64,000 nucleotides of DNA from Ophioderma brevispina (taxonomy: Eukaryota; Echinodermata; Ophiuroidea; Amphilepidida; Ophiodermatidae), in contig JAMKCH010012726.1 in NCBI GenBank assembly GCA_023653785.1, forward strand, positions 1 to 64,000, read 5' to 3'. The first letter of the stretch is position 1. Each line of letters opens with the position of its first letter. The position numbers and the translations under genes were made by a program. Below are positions 13,601 to 25,432 of the stretch, in pieces. Under the pieces are notes generated by a model. It did no database searches. It was not told where the DNA came from and saw only the letters and a list, made by a program, of their open reading frames with translations.

Positions 13601-14230
13601 TTTAAAATGTGTTCGTGGGGGTTTTATAAGGGGGGCAAAATTGTACAGTAAAAGTATAAAAGTGTTTTAAATTGTTTTAACAAATGCTCTACCAGTCTGC
13701 TCGGCTGTCATAAGGTTTCTAAAAATGGTATCGTTTGCCCTATTTACGACCCTATGTTTCGTACATAGCGTCAAGACGTTCATGGTCATTATTTATAGCA
13801 TGTCCGATTTGTGAAACTGTTGTAAATCGTTTCATGGGTCATCCTAAATAGAGAATATAAGATTCTGGGTTCACTTTCAAGTGTGAGACTTTTAGAGATG
13901 ACGTGTGGTCTCCATAGACCCTGGGCTCGCATTATTTGCCCTGTAATTCTTATCAAAACGTCATTGCCAACGCGACCTTGATTTTTCGGTTCTTACAGTA
14001 CGGACGACAAATTTGGCCCCCTTTTCGACCCAAGTATGCCCTGACTCTAGGGTTTTTTCGCCCCGAAGCGTAGTGTGAGCCACCGCTTCGAATACCTCAG
14101 GGTTCCGTTTCGATCATGTGGTTACCTAATACAAGTAGGATACTCCGCTCAGGTAGGGCACTATACTATCTTCTGCAATTGACTCTGAAAGGATGACATG
14201 ATGGGTACTTTAAACACATTTGCCCCCCTT
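10643..14230. other. unassigned DNA with one 161-codon ORF
   Basis: The longest ORF is on the minus strand at 12,210-12,695 (161 codons). Its translation is rich in F, Y, S and T with no recognisable domain, and it overlaps two plus-strand ORFs of 62 and 78 codons, so I do not call it a gene. There is a short direct repeat of CACTCGAGGAT at 12,166-12,196. Nothing else is supported. Confidence 0.5.
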
Positions 14231-14658
14231 TTATATTTTTCCCTGTTTAAACCAGTTGAAACCTGGCTCCCCCTTAGAATCATCCAAGCACACATTTGAC
14301 AGCATAAATGCCACATATTTTGGATCATCATACAATTTTGAGTAGAAAAAACAACCTAGCACATCAGGTGTACTTTGTATGTCAAATGCAGCCAACAAGA
14401 TCAGACCGAGTGTCGTTGTTTGAAAAAGAGTGACGCGAGACAACAATTTTCACCAGCATGATCGATACTAGCTACAACGGTACGACCCCTACACATGAAC
14501 TTGGTACAACTCAACCACACCGAGAACAAAATAATGATAAGGGAAGAGTCGTAATGTGATTTCACCTCAGGGCAATTATGGGAGAGGTTATTCCCTGTCG
14601 GTGCCTATTCCTTGAAAGATTGACGAAGAATGATGACGGCAGCAGCTACGAATATTAC

Positions 14659-14764
14659 CTAAACACCAACCCAATAGAACCGACAATAAACCATAACACT
14701 GAAAGGCGTCACGAGTTACTTTCACCAGCAATTCCTTATTCCTTTCGGGGTTGTCGTGAGCCAT
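14659..14764 (-). other. candidate first coding exon (weak)
   Basis: On the minus strand an ATG in a good context (CACAATGGC) at 14,764 opens a frame that begins MAHDNPERNK and continues about 35 codons to an AG|GTAAT splice-donor-like site at 14,660-14,657. Upstream of this start, at 15.0-15.7 kb, lies a CpG-rich block containing GCATGCGC, which resembles an NRF1 site, so a promoter-exon arrangement is conceivable. The frame also stays open upstream to 14,959 and overlaps a plus-strand ORF at 14,578-14,781. I recognise no protein family and found no matching downstream exon. This is inference only. Confidence 0.13.
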
Positions 14765-14999
14765 TGTGGACCTTTTTATAATAATCTTTTCTAGTCTTAT
14801 AGACTGTAAATTTGTTTTTAGTTGATCATATATTATTAAAAAAAGCAAACTTTGCATGGGGAGGCGCCATCGGATTGGGAATTTTATTGCGTTCCCTCTT
14901 TTCCAGCGTAGCACCGGTAGTCCTCGCTCAATCATAACCTTGCTTTCACAGCGCGCCACAGTTGCGGCAAGTTATTTAAACACTGCTCGATTTGCCAAC

Positions 15000-15728
15000 G
15001 ACCGGTGTTTTATGCAATGGTGACTCCACGGTGATCGCACACATCGCGCGCACGTCGCTTCGTGATGACGCATCGTCATGCATGTCACAGCGCGCGCATT
15101 ATGATTCGCGTGATCGTCGGTACGCCTTGCTACGCACCCCCGTCATGTACGCCACTGGAAGAGTTTAGAGAGGAGCCGACGGAGAAAGGTGCGGGAGGGC
15201 TCGGGCGAGCCCGGGAGCGCGCGAAAGCTGGGGTCGCCGGCGCCCGACGCATGCGCCAGCACCCCGTGGCCTCCTTTGTAGCGGGGCCCTGTTGCCTGGG
15301 AAAGCGCCCGGCCGCGCGGCGCGCGCGCTGCGCGCGCTGCGCGCGCGCGGCGCCCGCCGCGGCGCGGGTGCCCGGCGGCGCGGGCAGCACGAAACTGTGG
15401 GCCCCGCAGACACGCAGCCGGTCGCGCTGGAACGACCCCCCCCCTGCAACGAGGCCGCCCAGCCGACAAAACTGTTCGCGCCGCTGCGGTCACTGCCCCC
15501 TTGCGGGCCACCATCGGCCCAGCGGGCTCCCTCCCCCCCCAACTACCCAGCGCGGCGCGATGCGTCCCCTCCCCGACCCCGCGCCAAAGCGGCGCACCCC
15601 CCCCCACACGCCGCACCGCATCCTGGCCCGGAGCGCGTCCCCTTCGCGAGCCAGACGCGGGGCGACACGTCCGCTGCCCCCGCGCCACACCCCACCGACC
15701 CGCCACCCACACCCCACCCTTCCACCAA

Positions 15729-15733
<5 letters not shown>
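15000..15733. other. GC- and CpG-rich block
   Basis: An abrupt change from AT-rich DNA to G+C-dominated sequence with very frequent CG dinucleotides, including alternating GCGCGC stretches at about 15,313-15,350, then C-rich, T-poor sequence to a run of A at 15,734. All six frames are open for long distances (up to 272 codons) only because stop codons are scarce, and the translations are low-complexity Ala/Arg/Pro/Gly. I do not annotate these as genes. It could be a CpG-island promoter, a GC-rich insert or retrocopy, or foreign/chimeric sequence in the assembly. Confidence 0.7.
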
Positions 15734-15770
<37 letters not shown>

Positions 15771-15778
15771 CCAACCAA
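15734..15778 (+). repeat. poly-A run, A45
   Basis: Forty-five consecutive A between the GC-rich block and the A/C-rich segment. It could be the tail of a retroposed sequence on the plus strand or an assembly joint. No target-site duplication could be matched. Confidence 0.85.
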
Positions 15779-16190
15779 AACCACAACAGAGAAGAGGAAA
15801 ATAAACAAGAAAGGAACCAAAGAAAGACACCACAATTACAAAACAGAGGGACAAAACAAAAAAAATCACAAAAATGTTAATAAGTACCCAAAGGGCTATA
15901 GGACACCGTATGAAAGGACTTTGTTAAGAGGAACCAGAAACAACACGTCTGCACCCCAACAACACACGGCATACATACGAAAGACTTGACACAGAGACCC
16001 AGAGAGGAACGCAGAGATGGTCGTGAGGAGACCGAAAAATGACCACGAGAGGCAAAAAACGTACTGTGTAGCTACGAGGACCGGATGTTGAGCGAACACT
16101 AAAGTGAAAAAGAAGCAAAACAACTGGACAGGAAGAAGCAGAGGAGGGTCAAAAACTGCAGGGTGCAACGGTAAACTTTATATGGGTATG
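15779..16190. other. T-depleted A/C/G-rich segment
   Basis: The plus strand is nearly T-free. By hand count there are about 64 T in the 600 bases 15,601-16,200, roughly a third of the level nearby. A weaker A/C-rich, T-poor stretch recurs at about 16,715-16,855. ORFs on the minus strand (up to 90 codons) are the mirror of this bias. No gene is recognised. Confidence 0.65.
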
Positions 16191-16988
16191 AGGAGCGTGG
16201 GAGAAAAAAAATTGTGGCTACTAAAAGGACCAGTATAGGGTTAGCTTAGCACACGGGTGTACTTTTGAGATAAAAAGGTTAAACACTAAACATATATATG
16301 GGATGAATAATAACGTTTTATTATTAGAAACTGAGACTACGACCACCGGGTTTCAATATGATCCAATAACCCAAGCTAATTATTTTCTAGACTTTGGTTC
16401 TGTCTGGTATAGACGGAAAGCTACGGGTTATGACACGAGGCGTTGTTTTAACCTCTACGAAGATGATAAAATGTATACAGCACGTTTTTACGGGATTAAA
16501 TATTGACGTTTCCTTAGGAAATGGTACCTACCTGAGTCAGGCGGGAACTAAAGGAACTTAGAATGTTGCGGAACGGGTGCGTTAATTTATTATGGGAGTT
16601 TGAGGGGGGGGTTGGGTGGTGTCGTCGTCAGTATCAGTGATCTGCTTCAGTTTCAGTGCTCGCGTCTATTTCAGTGATCGCTCCCTCTTCAATCAGCTAG
16701 CTGGGCGCCAGCGCGAAGCGTGGGCCAAACCCTAAACAAGCACCGTAGAACCACCAAACCACACGCTACAAGAAAATAACCCCACCCCAACCAACAAATC
16801 CACCGGGACACCACACAAAGTACTTCACACACATTCCCAATAAGAATCACGCGAACTTTTGTTATCTTGCACACAAGACATCGACTTCTTATAGTCAGGT
16901 AAATTGCTTGTTCCCTTCTCCCTTGCTTAATTCGATAGTTTGCATTTTTTTGACAAGTCCCATGTCCCTATAACTGTATCTATAACTA
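16191..16988. other. unassigned DNA
   Basis: A 67-codon plus ORF at 16,303-16,506 has no recognisable motif. Sequence near 16,630-16,680 repeats the words CAGTGATCGCT/CAGTTTCAGTG a few times. Nothing further is supported. Confidence 0.45.
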
Positions 16989-18151
16989 CACTGTTGCTCC
17001 TAAATGTAAATAAAATATTCATACCAATTTTGTGGATGATTCTTACGTGTGAGTTAATTATATATTTAGGGTGTATATCGCCACACTACTCCATTGATCA
17101 GTCTCTTCCAAACATGTCACCATGAAAACACACTTAGTCCAAATTAAACCATTTGCGAACTGTGTCTAGCCTAAAGGAAGAAAAAAGACAACGACAGCGT
17201 AGTTGAACAGCAGGATTAAGGACGTATACAATTTTGTCACACTCAGAGCGTTTACTATAACACTGTTCTGAGGTGGTTCAATCGACACGGAAATGTTTAT
17301 AGTATCTCTAAAAGGTCAATCGTACTAATATGTCGAGTATGGCCACCCTGGCAATGAATCAGTGCGTAACGACCGTCGCGGCCTATGTCCACAAGTGTTA
17401 TGATGTCAGATGGGCAGAGAGTCGCACTCCTCGTTACGCATGAAGGCTCAATCATGTGGAGTTTGAGGAAGATTTCCTTGCCATGTTGGCTCGGCCTAGG
17501 CAGTCAGGCATGTTAGATGGGTTCATATCAGGAGAAGAAGCAGGCCATGGTACGGTATATGCTCCACCCCCTCTGCCTCAAGAAATTGTTCTCACTACAG
17601 CGGCACAACCTGTGCGGCGTGGCGGTCGATCTTGCAGCCGAAATGTGTGATAAACCTTCTTGCATGTGGCATGGTAGTGGTTTTTTCCAGAATGTCCCGG
17701 GTAACGACGGAGTACGTTTATCCTGGCCTCAAATGACCCACCTCTCCTCTCGATGATGTCTGAGATTTTACAGACCGTACACTGCAATATCCCGAGGAAA
17801 TCCAACGATATTGCTTGTTTGTACCCTTCAGGTCGGAGGGCAAGCACTCTTCGGCTTATGGACGATGTGCCGTTGGACGAGGCATAGCTAGGGACTCTGT
17901 TAAGTATTGAAAAGGATTGGGCAGGGGAAAAAGGAACACAATCAACAGACCGTTCTAGCACTGATAGCTCCCAACAAAAGGCCATTGGTACTAATTCAAT
18001 TATGCCTGGATTTTATGCAGGGATACTTCACCTGGGTAGTTTGGACTAATTATGTAATCATTCACCTACTTTAATGATTACTGAGGCGTTACAATAGAAA
18101 TACGTTTAAGATTGGGTTCGTGAAAATATTCCAACTTTATGAGAAGCAGTG
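16989..18151 (-). mobile_element. Tc1-like transposon, internally deleted copy
   Basis: The element starts CACTGTTGCTCCTAAATG after TA (16,987-16,988) and ends GAGAAGCAGTG before TA (18,152-18,153). The ends are inverted repeats of each other and match those of the 1,563-bp copy at 41,470-43,032. The TA duplication is the Tc1/mariner hallmark. At 1,163 bp it lacks about 400 bp compared with the other copy. The missing part is the middle of the transposase, so this copy is non-autonomous. Confidence 0.88.
17370..17885 (-). pseudogene. Tc1-like transposase remnant with central deletion
   Basis: The probable start is the ATG at 17,885 (MPRPT, matching MPRPYY of the longer copy). Downstream, the frames give a degenerate HTH segment with KISDIIERRGGS (compare KILHNHREVGS). 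The sequence then jumps to the region after the second catalytic Asp, and PWPASSPDMNPSNM at about 17,555-17,515 matches the WPARSPDLNPIEH signature of Tc1 transposases. The first catalytic Asp region is absent. Frameshifts separate all blocks. In an intact protein the N-terminus binds the terminal repeats and the DDE domain does the cutting and joining. Confidence 0.8.
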
Positions 18152-18963
18152 TACAAGTAGTCGTTGTAAAGTTTAACGCCATTGGAAAACATTGCGATTC
18201 GTCCAATTGAGCTTGAGATTTGACGCCAAGCGCGGAAGTGTTTCTGCTGCGGACGGGGCTTGGTTCTTTGCATCACCTTTATTGATTTTCGAACATCCAT
18301 AAGGACTAAAAGCGAACAAACCAGACCGGATTTGGATGTTTGGGTGGCATAATCGGGACCAAAACTGTCATTTGAAATTCTGTCAAAGGATTGAGGGCCA
18401 AAAGGACGTTAAGTATGAAAGGGTAATATTGTTAATACATTAAAATATATTAATACTAAATACCTGCCCGGCACGATTTGAAAATTGAAATTCCTGACCT
18501 TGTTCCTCGGTCGAGAATCATCTACACATAGTGTACAAAACATTAAACATAAACAGAAACTATTGTGCAAGTGGTAGAACTATATAGCTTGTAACTTTCT
18601 AATTCTCACATCGTTTATTCGGTTGAATAATTCAAACATAGCTGTGGTGTTTTTGATAAGTTTGAATTTGCTATTTAAAATATCGAGCAAATTTGGTTGA
18701 TAGGATGTACACAGTTATTGAATTTTAGCATAGTATATTACATATAAATGAGTCATCACCATCTGTTATTTGTAGTTTTCCGTTTATATTATAGTAGTGA
18801 TACGAATATCAAACAACACCCCACAAAAAGCCTGTTGAGGGGGCACCGAGTATTGTACACCCGTTTCTAAGTGTCATGCATATGCCCTGTGAATCCGCTA
18901 GAACGTTCATTTCATAAGTATAAAAAATAGCAGATTGGTTTGAAAAGTTGGATGATTTTATGC
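18152..18963. other. unassigned DNA
   Basis: Spacer between the Tc1 copy and the tandem array. ORFs are 64 codons or less. No repeat or motif is recognised. Confidence 0.5.
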
Positions 18964-21323
18964 AGAGACCCTATTTAAAAGGATTGAAAGAAGAAGAAGA
19001 AGAGAAAATCTCTACTTTTGAGTTTCTTATTCCCATCCCAAGTGTAGTCATGGCTTGTTTTTAGTTCATCGACTTCCACTGCATGATCTGACCCTAAAAG
19101 ACACGGTCGGATTGCGTCAGTGAAACCAGATTACATACGAGCCCGGTTTGTTACCTACGAGTTTTATGAACCCCCCCCCAGAAAATTTTCAAATACCAAG
19201 CACTTCACTGGCCATTCGCTTGGAACCTCACACACTTCCGCACGGCTTTCAAATTAAAGCAGTTAAATTGCTGCTGTGTTCTTCATCCTGTTCTTTATCT
19301 TTCAACTGTTCAATCTGTTCGTGACCCATTGGTATTATGTAACTCTGTTCCTTTTCAATAACCTTCGTGATGTAGGTAATGTCCCCTCTGAGTCTATAAA
19401 AGAAGGCACACCTCGCCTCCAGGGGAATGCACTCGCTTTCATTAGGAATCTTACGGTTGAATTGATTTTGTCCAAATCAGTCGTTGTTGCTGGATGCTGC
19501 CGTTAAAAAATATCAGTCTAAACAACTGTGCCGAGTTCAATAAGAACTAGCGGATATTATGAATGTTGCTATTACTACCGTTGTAAACATATTGGGCATA
19601 AAAGGTACAAATTGGGCACTTAGTTTCTATGGGTTTTTTTAAAATGATTTTTTCTTTCGAGAAGCGAAAGAGCTAGATATAGTGATAGATAGAGCAAAAT
19701 AGAGAGCGACGAGAGTTTTTTTTTGGAGAGGGAGAGAGAGGAGAGAGAGAAAAGAGAGAAAGACAACATAAAACAAAAATAAAACAAACAAACACGACTC
19801 CACAAACACAAAACGCACGAACAAACCATGCACCGCGTTCTTTCCTACGTTTCCGTACGTAGTATCTCTGAAATAAGAATAATTGATCATATAAAATCGT
19901 CATATCGCTTGTCTAAAGTTTTAAACAACAAAACAACAGTAAATGATAAATATAAAAAGTTAGTAATCTGTGAGATATATAAAACATTCTCAACATTTGG
20001 ACAGACATTTTTTTCCGTATAGGACGCTAGCTTTCTTTTAAATAAGTAACCTTTTACGCCTGTTACTCTGAGCTAACTGGGCCAATAAAAGCATATATTG
20101 GGCCAATTCAACTCTTTCGTTGGAGCATATGCAATTACGCGAATCATGTACAGATATGATGGACTTTTTGTTTTTAAGAACACCGCCTCGCTATAGTTCT
20201 CTCTGTCAACACCGTGACGGAGAGTACGGAAACCTTATAGGTCACAATGGAAAAGCATTTAATTCGATAAATGACTTTAGCTTAAACGCCACTAGGGCCC
20301 CAATATTTAGAGCTATAGAAGCTGAGGTCCTATAATAACGGAAACGGATGAGCAGGCTTTACAAATATTTAGTAAAGAAAGTCTAAACAAATAGAATGGG
20401 GAGGGAAAATACTATGTACTAAGCTGAAGGGACGTAGCACAGTGGATTAAAGGACGAGACATCATCAAGAGGACGACGGATCATTTCATTAATTATTCAA
20501 AAGGATGTTAAAGAGTCGAGAGTAAAGTAGAGGCATAGTCTACTTAATAAGTAGTTTGGTTGTTGCATTATTACCACAAAAATAGCGATTCAAAAGCGTA
20601 AGTAAACAAAAATGACGTGCGCAAAATACGCCGTTAGGGAACGCGTGCGCGCGACACGGCACAATGTGAAAACGACAAAATAGGAACTCTACGTGGAAAT
20701 GAAACAAGAAAATAAGTGGGGTTACATGTTGTATTGGTTGACTAATATTTTAACATCTACAGCACATTTTACTGATTTTGCTATTGAATTCCATAAGGAC
20801 GTTCCAAAAGACATTTTAAAATGTTCTTTTGCGATTTAGTTCTAACCATTTAGTATGGCGATTCTTCTTGGAAAACGTGGATAAGAATATACGAAAAACG
20901 AACGTATTCCTCCGTCAGTTAAAAGTTCAACACCTACGGGCGGCATCAATACTCATGAAACTATGTTAGAAAAATTACCAACCAGATTAGAAGCATACGA
21001 TATTAATAATGAATAATAATAATTATTTGAATTACTTGCAAAACATAATTTCAACATATTTTAACAAAAATACAAATATTAGCAAGTAATCCTGGAATCA
21101 TGAATGGGCTTTGAAAAAATACCCAAGCATTAAGTGCCATTTTTATATTAAGGAACAACAGTGATGGCAAGAATAATGCAAAGAAACATGGAAAAATAGC
21201 TAGTAACGGTATTAAACAAAAACGCTAGAATTTAAATAAAATAAGTAGCAATAATTAAAATAAATATATAATTAGCATAGAGTAGAGTTAATCACATACA
21301 AAAAACTTACTCTTGTGGTGGTA
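18964..21323 (+). repeat. tandem array unit A (partial, 2,360 bp)
   Basis: Starts AGAGACCCTATTTAAAAGG, the same as unit B at 21,324, and runs co-linearly with B to the words TTGTGGTGGTAA, where B begins directly. Contents in order: a CATCGACTTCCA block near 19,067, a GA-rich microsatellite at 19,722-19,765, a conserved noncoding part, the first ~120 bp of the Penelope-like coding fragment (about 20,855-20,985), and the 3' tail of a non-LTR element (about 20,998-21,323). Differences from B are mostly 1-2 base indels. I see no intact gene. Confidence 0.88.
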
Positions 21324-23292
21324 AGAGACCCTATTTAAAAGGCTGAAATAAGAAGAAGAACCCTCTCTAATTTGATTTCCTTCAGTTCCCATCCCAGTGT
21401 AGTCATGGCTTGTTTTTAGTTCATCGACTTCCACGGCGATCCTACCCTAAAAGCCCTGTCCGGATGCGTCAGTGAACCAGATTTACCTCGACCCGGTTTG
21501 TTATCCTAACGATTTACTAAGAACATTTCAATCAGCCACTTCACTTACATGTCGCTTTGAACCTCACACAACTTCCGCACGGGCTCAAATTAAGCAGAGT
21601 AAATTGCTGCTGTTGTTCTTCATCCTTTGCTTGATCTTTCATCACCTGTTCAATCTGTTCGTGACCCATTGGTATTATGTAACTCTGCTTCCTTTCCAAT
21701 AACCCCTCGTGTAATTGTCCCTCTGAGTTCTATAGAAGTGCACACCTCGCCTTCCATGTGAAAATTCAACGTTTCATACTTCTGATCTTAAGGTGACATT
21801 GATTTTGTTCCAAAACGTCTGTTGTTGCTGGATGCTGCCGTTAACTATCATTCTAAAATGTGCCTAGTTTCAATAAACTAGCGGAATGAATGTGCTATTC
21901 CTACCTGTTGTAACATATTGGGCATAAAAGGTACAAATTGGGCACTTAGTTCTATGGTTTTAAATGAATTTTTTATCTTTTTCCGAAGCGAAAGAGCTAG
22001 ATATAGTGATAGATAGAGCAAAATAAGCGCGAGAGAGGGAGAGAGAAGAAAAAGAGAAATAAAACAAAAACAAATAAAACAAACAACAACGCTTCACAAC
22101 ACACAAACGAACGACAAACATGCCACGCACCGCTTTTCTTTCCTAACGTTCCGTACGTCAGTATCTCTGAAAAGATAAAATTGATCATAAATAAATCGTC
22201 ATATCGCTTGTGCTAAAGTTTTAAAACCACACAACCACAGGTAAATGATAAATATAAAAAAAGCTTGAGGTATCGGGAGATACATAAAACATTCTCATGA
22301 CATTGACCGACATTTTTTCCGTCATAGACGCTAGGCTTTCTTTTAAATACATTAACCTTTAAAGCCTGTTTATCTGAGCTAACTGGCCAAAAAAAGCAGA
22401 TATTGGCCAATCAACTCTTTCGTTGGATCATATGCAAATTACGGAATCATTGTAGCAGATATGATGGACTTTGTGTTTTTTTAACAAAACACCCCGCCTC
22501 GCGCTAGTTCTCTCTGTCAACACCGTGACGGAATATTACCGGAAACCTTATAGGTCACAATTCGGATATATCAGATAAACTGACTTTAGCTTAACGCCAC
22601 TAGGGCCTATATTAGAGCTTATAGAATCTTAGGTCCCTTAATAACGGAACCGGATGAGCAGGGCTTTACCAATATTTTAGTAAAGACTTTCTAAACAAAT
22701 AGAATTGAGAAAATACTATACTCAGCTGCAGGGACGTAATACACGTGGATTAAAGACGAGCAGCATCCTCAAGAGGACGACGGATCATTTCATTAATTAT
22801 TGCAAAGTGACGTTAAAGAGCGAGAGTACCGTCAGGCTCGTCTCTTACCTAATAGTTTGGGTTGTTGCATTACTTACCACAAAATAGCGATTGCAACGCG
22901 TCAGTAAACAATCCGTCGCTCACATACGCCGTTAGGGTGACGCTTTCGCTGCAGAAATACGTCACAATGTGAAAAGCGCAAAATAGGAACCTACCCCGTG
23001 ATGAAAAGAAATAATTGGTTTTAGCATTTTGTTTTTGTTTGCTAAATATTTTAACATCACAATGCCCATTTTACTGATTTTGCTATTGAATCGCATAAGA
23101 CTTCCATAGTAAAGCCATTTTTAAACTGTTCTTTTGAGATTATAGTCTCTAAACATCTAGTATGGCGATTCTTGGAGAAAAAGGGACAGAATATACGAAA
23201 AACGAACCTATTCCTCCGTTCAGTAAAAAGGTCAACACCTACGTCGGAGGCATACTCATGAAACTAGTAGCAAAATATTCCCAACCAGATTA

Positions 23293-23991
23293 GAAGCATA
23301 CGATATTAATAATAATAATAATATTTATTTGAATTAATAATAATAATAATAATATTTATTTGAATTACTTGCAAAACATGGTGTGCTGCACACGCAAAAT
23401 ACAAATATTAGCAAGTAATCCTGGAAAAATGAATGGGCTGAAAAATACCCAAGCACTTAAGTGCACACTTTTTCTATTAAGAACAACATTGATGGCATGA
23501 CATAATGCAAAAAATACATGAAAAATAGCAGTACCGGTATTTAAACAAAAACTGCTAGAATTTAAATAAAATAGCAATACATTAAATAATATATAATTAG
23601 TAGAGTTAATCACATACAAAAAATACTTCTTGTGGTGGTAAGCAGAACCTCAATTTGTGAAGTCAAAGTAAAATTCTTTACAACCAGTCCTGAAAGTTCC
23701 CACATTTTGAGCCAAATGCAATGTTGACGGAATCTCGTTCCACAGACGAGGAAGTGAGACAAACATAGAATTATAGAAAGAGTTACTTCTAGCAATTCTG
23801 TGTAAAAGCCTTGAATTATCCAAAGAACTACGATGAATGAAAGAGATGAAAGAACTGGGCCCTAAATCATTAAGAATTTTGTAACCAAAAACCAACCTCT
23901 GAATCCTAAAAACATACTCAAGTCTCACTAAGCCAAACTCCCGAAGCCGTTCTGCATAAGGAGGACTAGTATTCAACCAGAATACACTCAA
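23293..23991 (-). mobile_element. 5'-truncated non-LTR retrotransposon (LINE) fragment
   Basis: A 113-codon minus-strand frame (23,650-23,991) reads RLREFGLVRLEYVFRIQRLV, then FGYKILNDLGPSSF and NSFYNSMFVSLPRLWNEIPST. This is typical of the C-terminal end of LINE reverse-transcriptase polyproteins of the CR1/jockey/L2 type, where the last block is FFVSLPRLWNxLP. Downstream on the minus strand comes a ~280-bp 3' UTR and then a tail of ATT units at 23,293-23,365. The element interrupts the Penelope-like fragment of unit B; unit C keeps the uninterrupted sequence. Only its 3' end is present. Unit A holds the tail alone. Confidence 0.82.
23294..23365 (-). repeat. duplicated AAT-type LINE tail
   Basis: Two copies of an AATAATAATAAT tract, each followed by ATTTATTTGAATT, stand side by side at the 3' end of the LINE fragment. 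Unit A has a single shorter copy (about 21,000-21,030). LINE 3' tails made of short repeats vary in this way during target-primed reverse transcription or by later slippage. Confidence 0.75.
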
Positions 23992-24380
23992 GGTCGTTTA
24001 TTGCTGCATGTGGAACATGAGATCCATTATCAAATCAAGTTTCACAAGCCCAGTTTATGAGCAAGGCTGTAAAATGAATAGAAAATCCTTACAAAGACTG
24101 TAACTGAGATCTTTTATCAAATTAAGTCACACAATGCTAGAGTGATAACAAGGCTGTAAATGAACTGGAAAATACTGTAAATATAGAAACGGAGATAATT
24201 GTCCTTTGCGTGGAAAGTGTTACAGCTGTGGTCTATCTATCAAGCAACACTGCAGTGACCAACAACTAAAGCGACTTCGAAGGCCGCTATCACGATGCGA
24301 GACACAACTTTTCAAACTAACGTGGAAACGAAAAAAGTTATTATTCATTCACCATTCATTCTTTAAGTGTTAAGATCTGT
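23976..24380 (+). pseudogene. Penelope-like element, Cys-motif and GIY-YIG-side fragment (unit B)
   Basis: Follows the LINE insertion. Plus-strand frames give CKYRNGDNCPLRGKC at about 24,180-24,225, the CxC...CPLxGKC block that precedes the GIY-YIG endonuclease in many invertebrate Penelope-like proteins. A degenerate VVYQATV stretch matching unit C comes next. Stop codons and frameshifts lie between the blocks. The parent enzyme is a reverse transcriptase with a C-terminal nuclease that nicks target DNA. The RT core is not visible in the window. The block ends near 24,380, where B and C diverge. Confidence 0.68.
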
Positions 24381-24545
24381 TGTTGATAATAGTATCTGGA
24401 CACAAGGGCATTACTCACTAGGATACATATCCCCAAATGATATCTGAAAATGACACGATAAAATTAGAAACGAAATTAGAAATTGCTATAATATAACCAC
24501 CAAGAAGTCACAGAATGTACATTAGAGTAATATCTTTTACACTCA

Positions 24546-24831
24546 TTAACATTTCTTCTTAAAGGGGTATTTCGTGATCCACAGCTTCGTCCCCCCAATC
24601 TGCTCTGGGGAATTTGTATTTTTCTTTACCCCACATTGTGAAACAATATTAAAAAGTAGATTTAAGATTAAGATTCTTAAGATTAAAATTCTTATAATTA
24701 TTTAATCAATTGTGTAAATCCCTTTAAAATGCACCAAATATGAGTGACCAGACATTGTTGATAATTTGATAAAACGTTGATTGTTTTTCTTAGGATAACA
24801 GGATTCAGTTGATTTTACACTTACCCCGTTA
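24546..24831 (+). repeat. mosaic partial duplication
   Basis: 24,546-24,620 repeats the start of the following segment (TTCTTAAAGGGGTATTTCG, compare 24,837-24,860, plus a CTGCTCTGGG word found also near 24,980). 24,630-24,815 repeats the start of block D (ACCCCACATTGTGAAACAAT, compare 25,436). It therefore looks like two truncated ends joined together. Confidence 0.65.
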
Positions 24832-24846
24832 TTAACATTTCTTCTT

Positions 24847-25189
24847 AAAAGGGGCATTTCGTGATCCACAGTCTCGTCGCCCCAACTTACCTAAAAAAGT
24901 TGAGATTTGTATATAGTATCATTAGAACTGCCGGCCTAAGAATAATATGCGTGACTAATCTTACGTGCAAATTCAATCTGCTCTGGGAACCTTGTAGTTG
25001 TAATTTTGTATTTTTAAACGGCAGAAATTACAACACAGTGGCCTATTGGGTACCATGATGCGAACATTTGGTCATTACATCAAAACGCACGATCAGAATC
25101 AACTGAAATTTTGGAAATAGCATTTTCTCGGTAATATCTAGTGAACCATAAACAAACGATGATGTGCTAGGATCACAAAATGCACTTTT
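24847..25189 (+). mobile_element. MITE family 2, plus-strand copy (~343 bp)
   Basis: The left end AAAAGGGGCATTTCGTGATC and the right end GATCACAAAATGCACTTTT are imperfect inverted repeats, continuing inward on both sides (CACAGTCTCGTC against GATGATGTGCTAG). No coding capacity. An inverted copy lies at 40,242-40,540, and the homology of that pair continues past the right end to about 25,325, so a larger segment was moved. Confidence 0.75.
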
Positions 25190-25432
25190 ATCAGAACCTT
25201 ACAAATACATGTATGTTTCAAAGGGACATGCATTCATAGATTGGGTCATAAATGGGAACACCGCTCAAAATCAGGACTTTCTAAGATAGAATGCACAAAA
25301 GCGGTGTGCTTGATAGATAATTTTGGTGGAATTAACAACAAGAATGATGCACTGTATTAAATTGGTTGTGTAGAACAGAATACTTACATATTATAGACTG
25401 TGTACTTGTATATGGATGCAACTCCGTTTCTT

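Noticed and set aside
14578..14781. 67-codon plus-strand ORF
   Set aside because: No motif or splice context; it overlaps the somewhat better minus-strand candidate.
15062..15880. 272-codon plus-strand ORF and overlapping long ORFs in other frames
   Set aside because: Open in nearly all frames because the GC-rich DNA lacks stops; low-complexity translation ending in poly-Lys from the A45 run.
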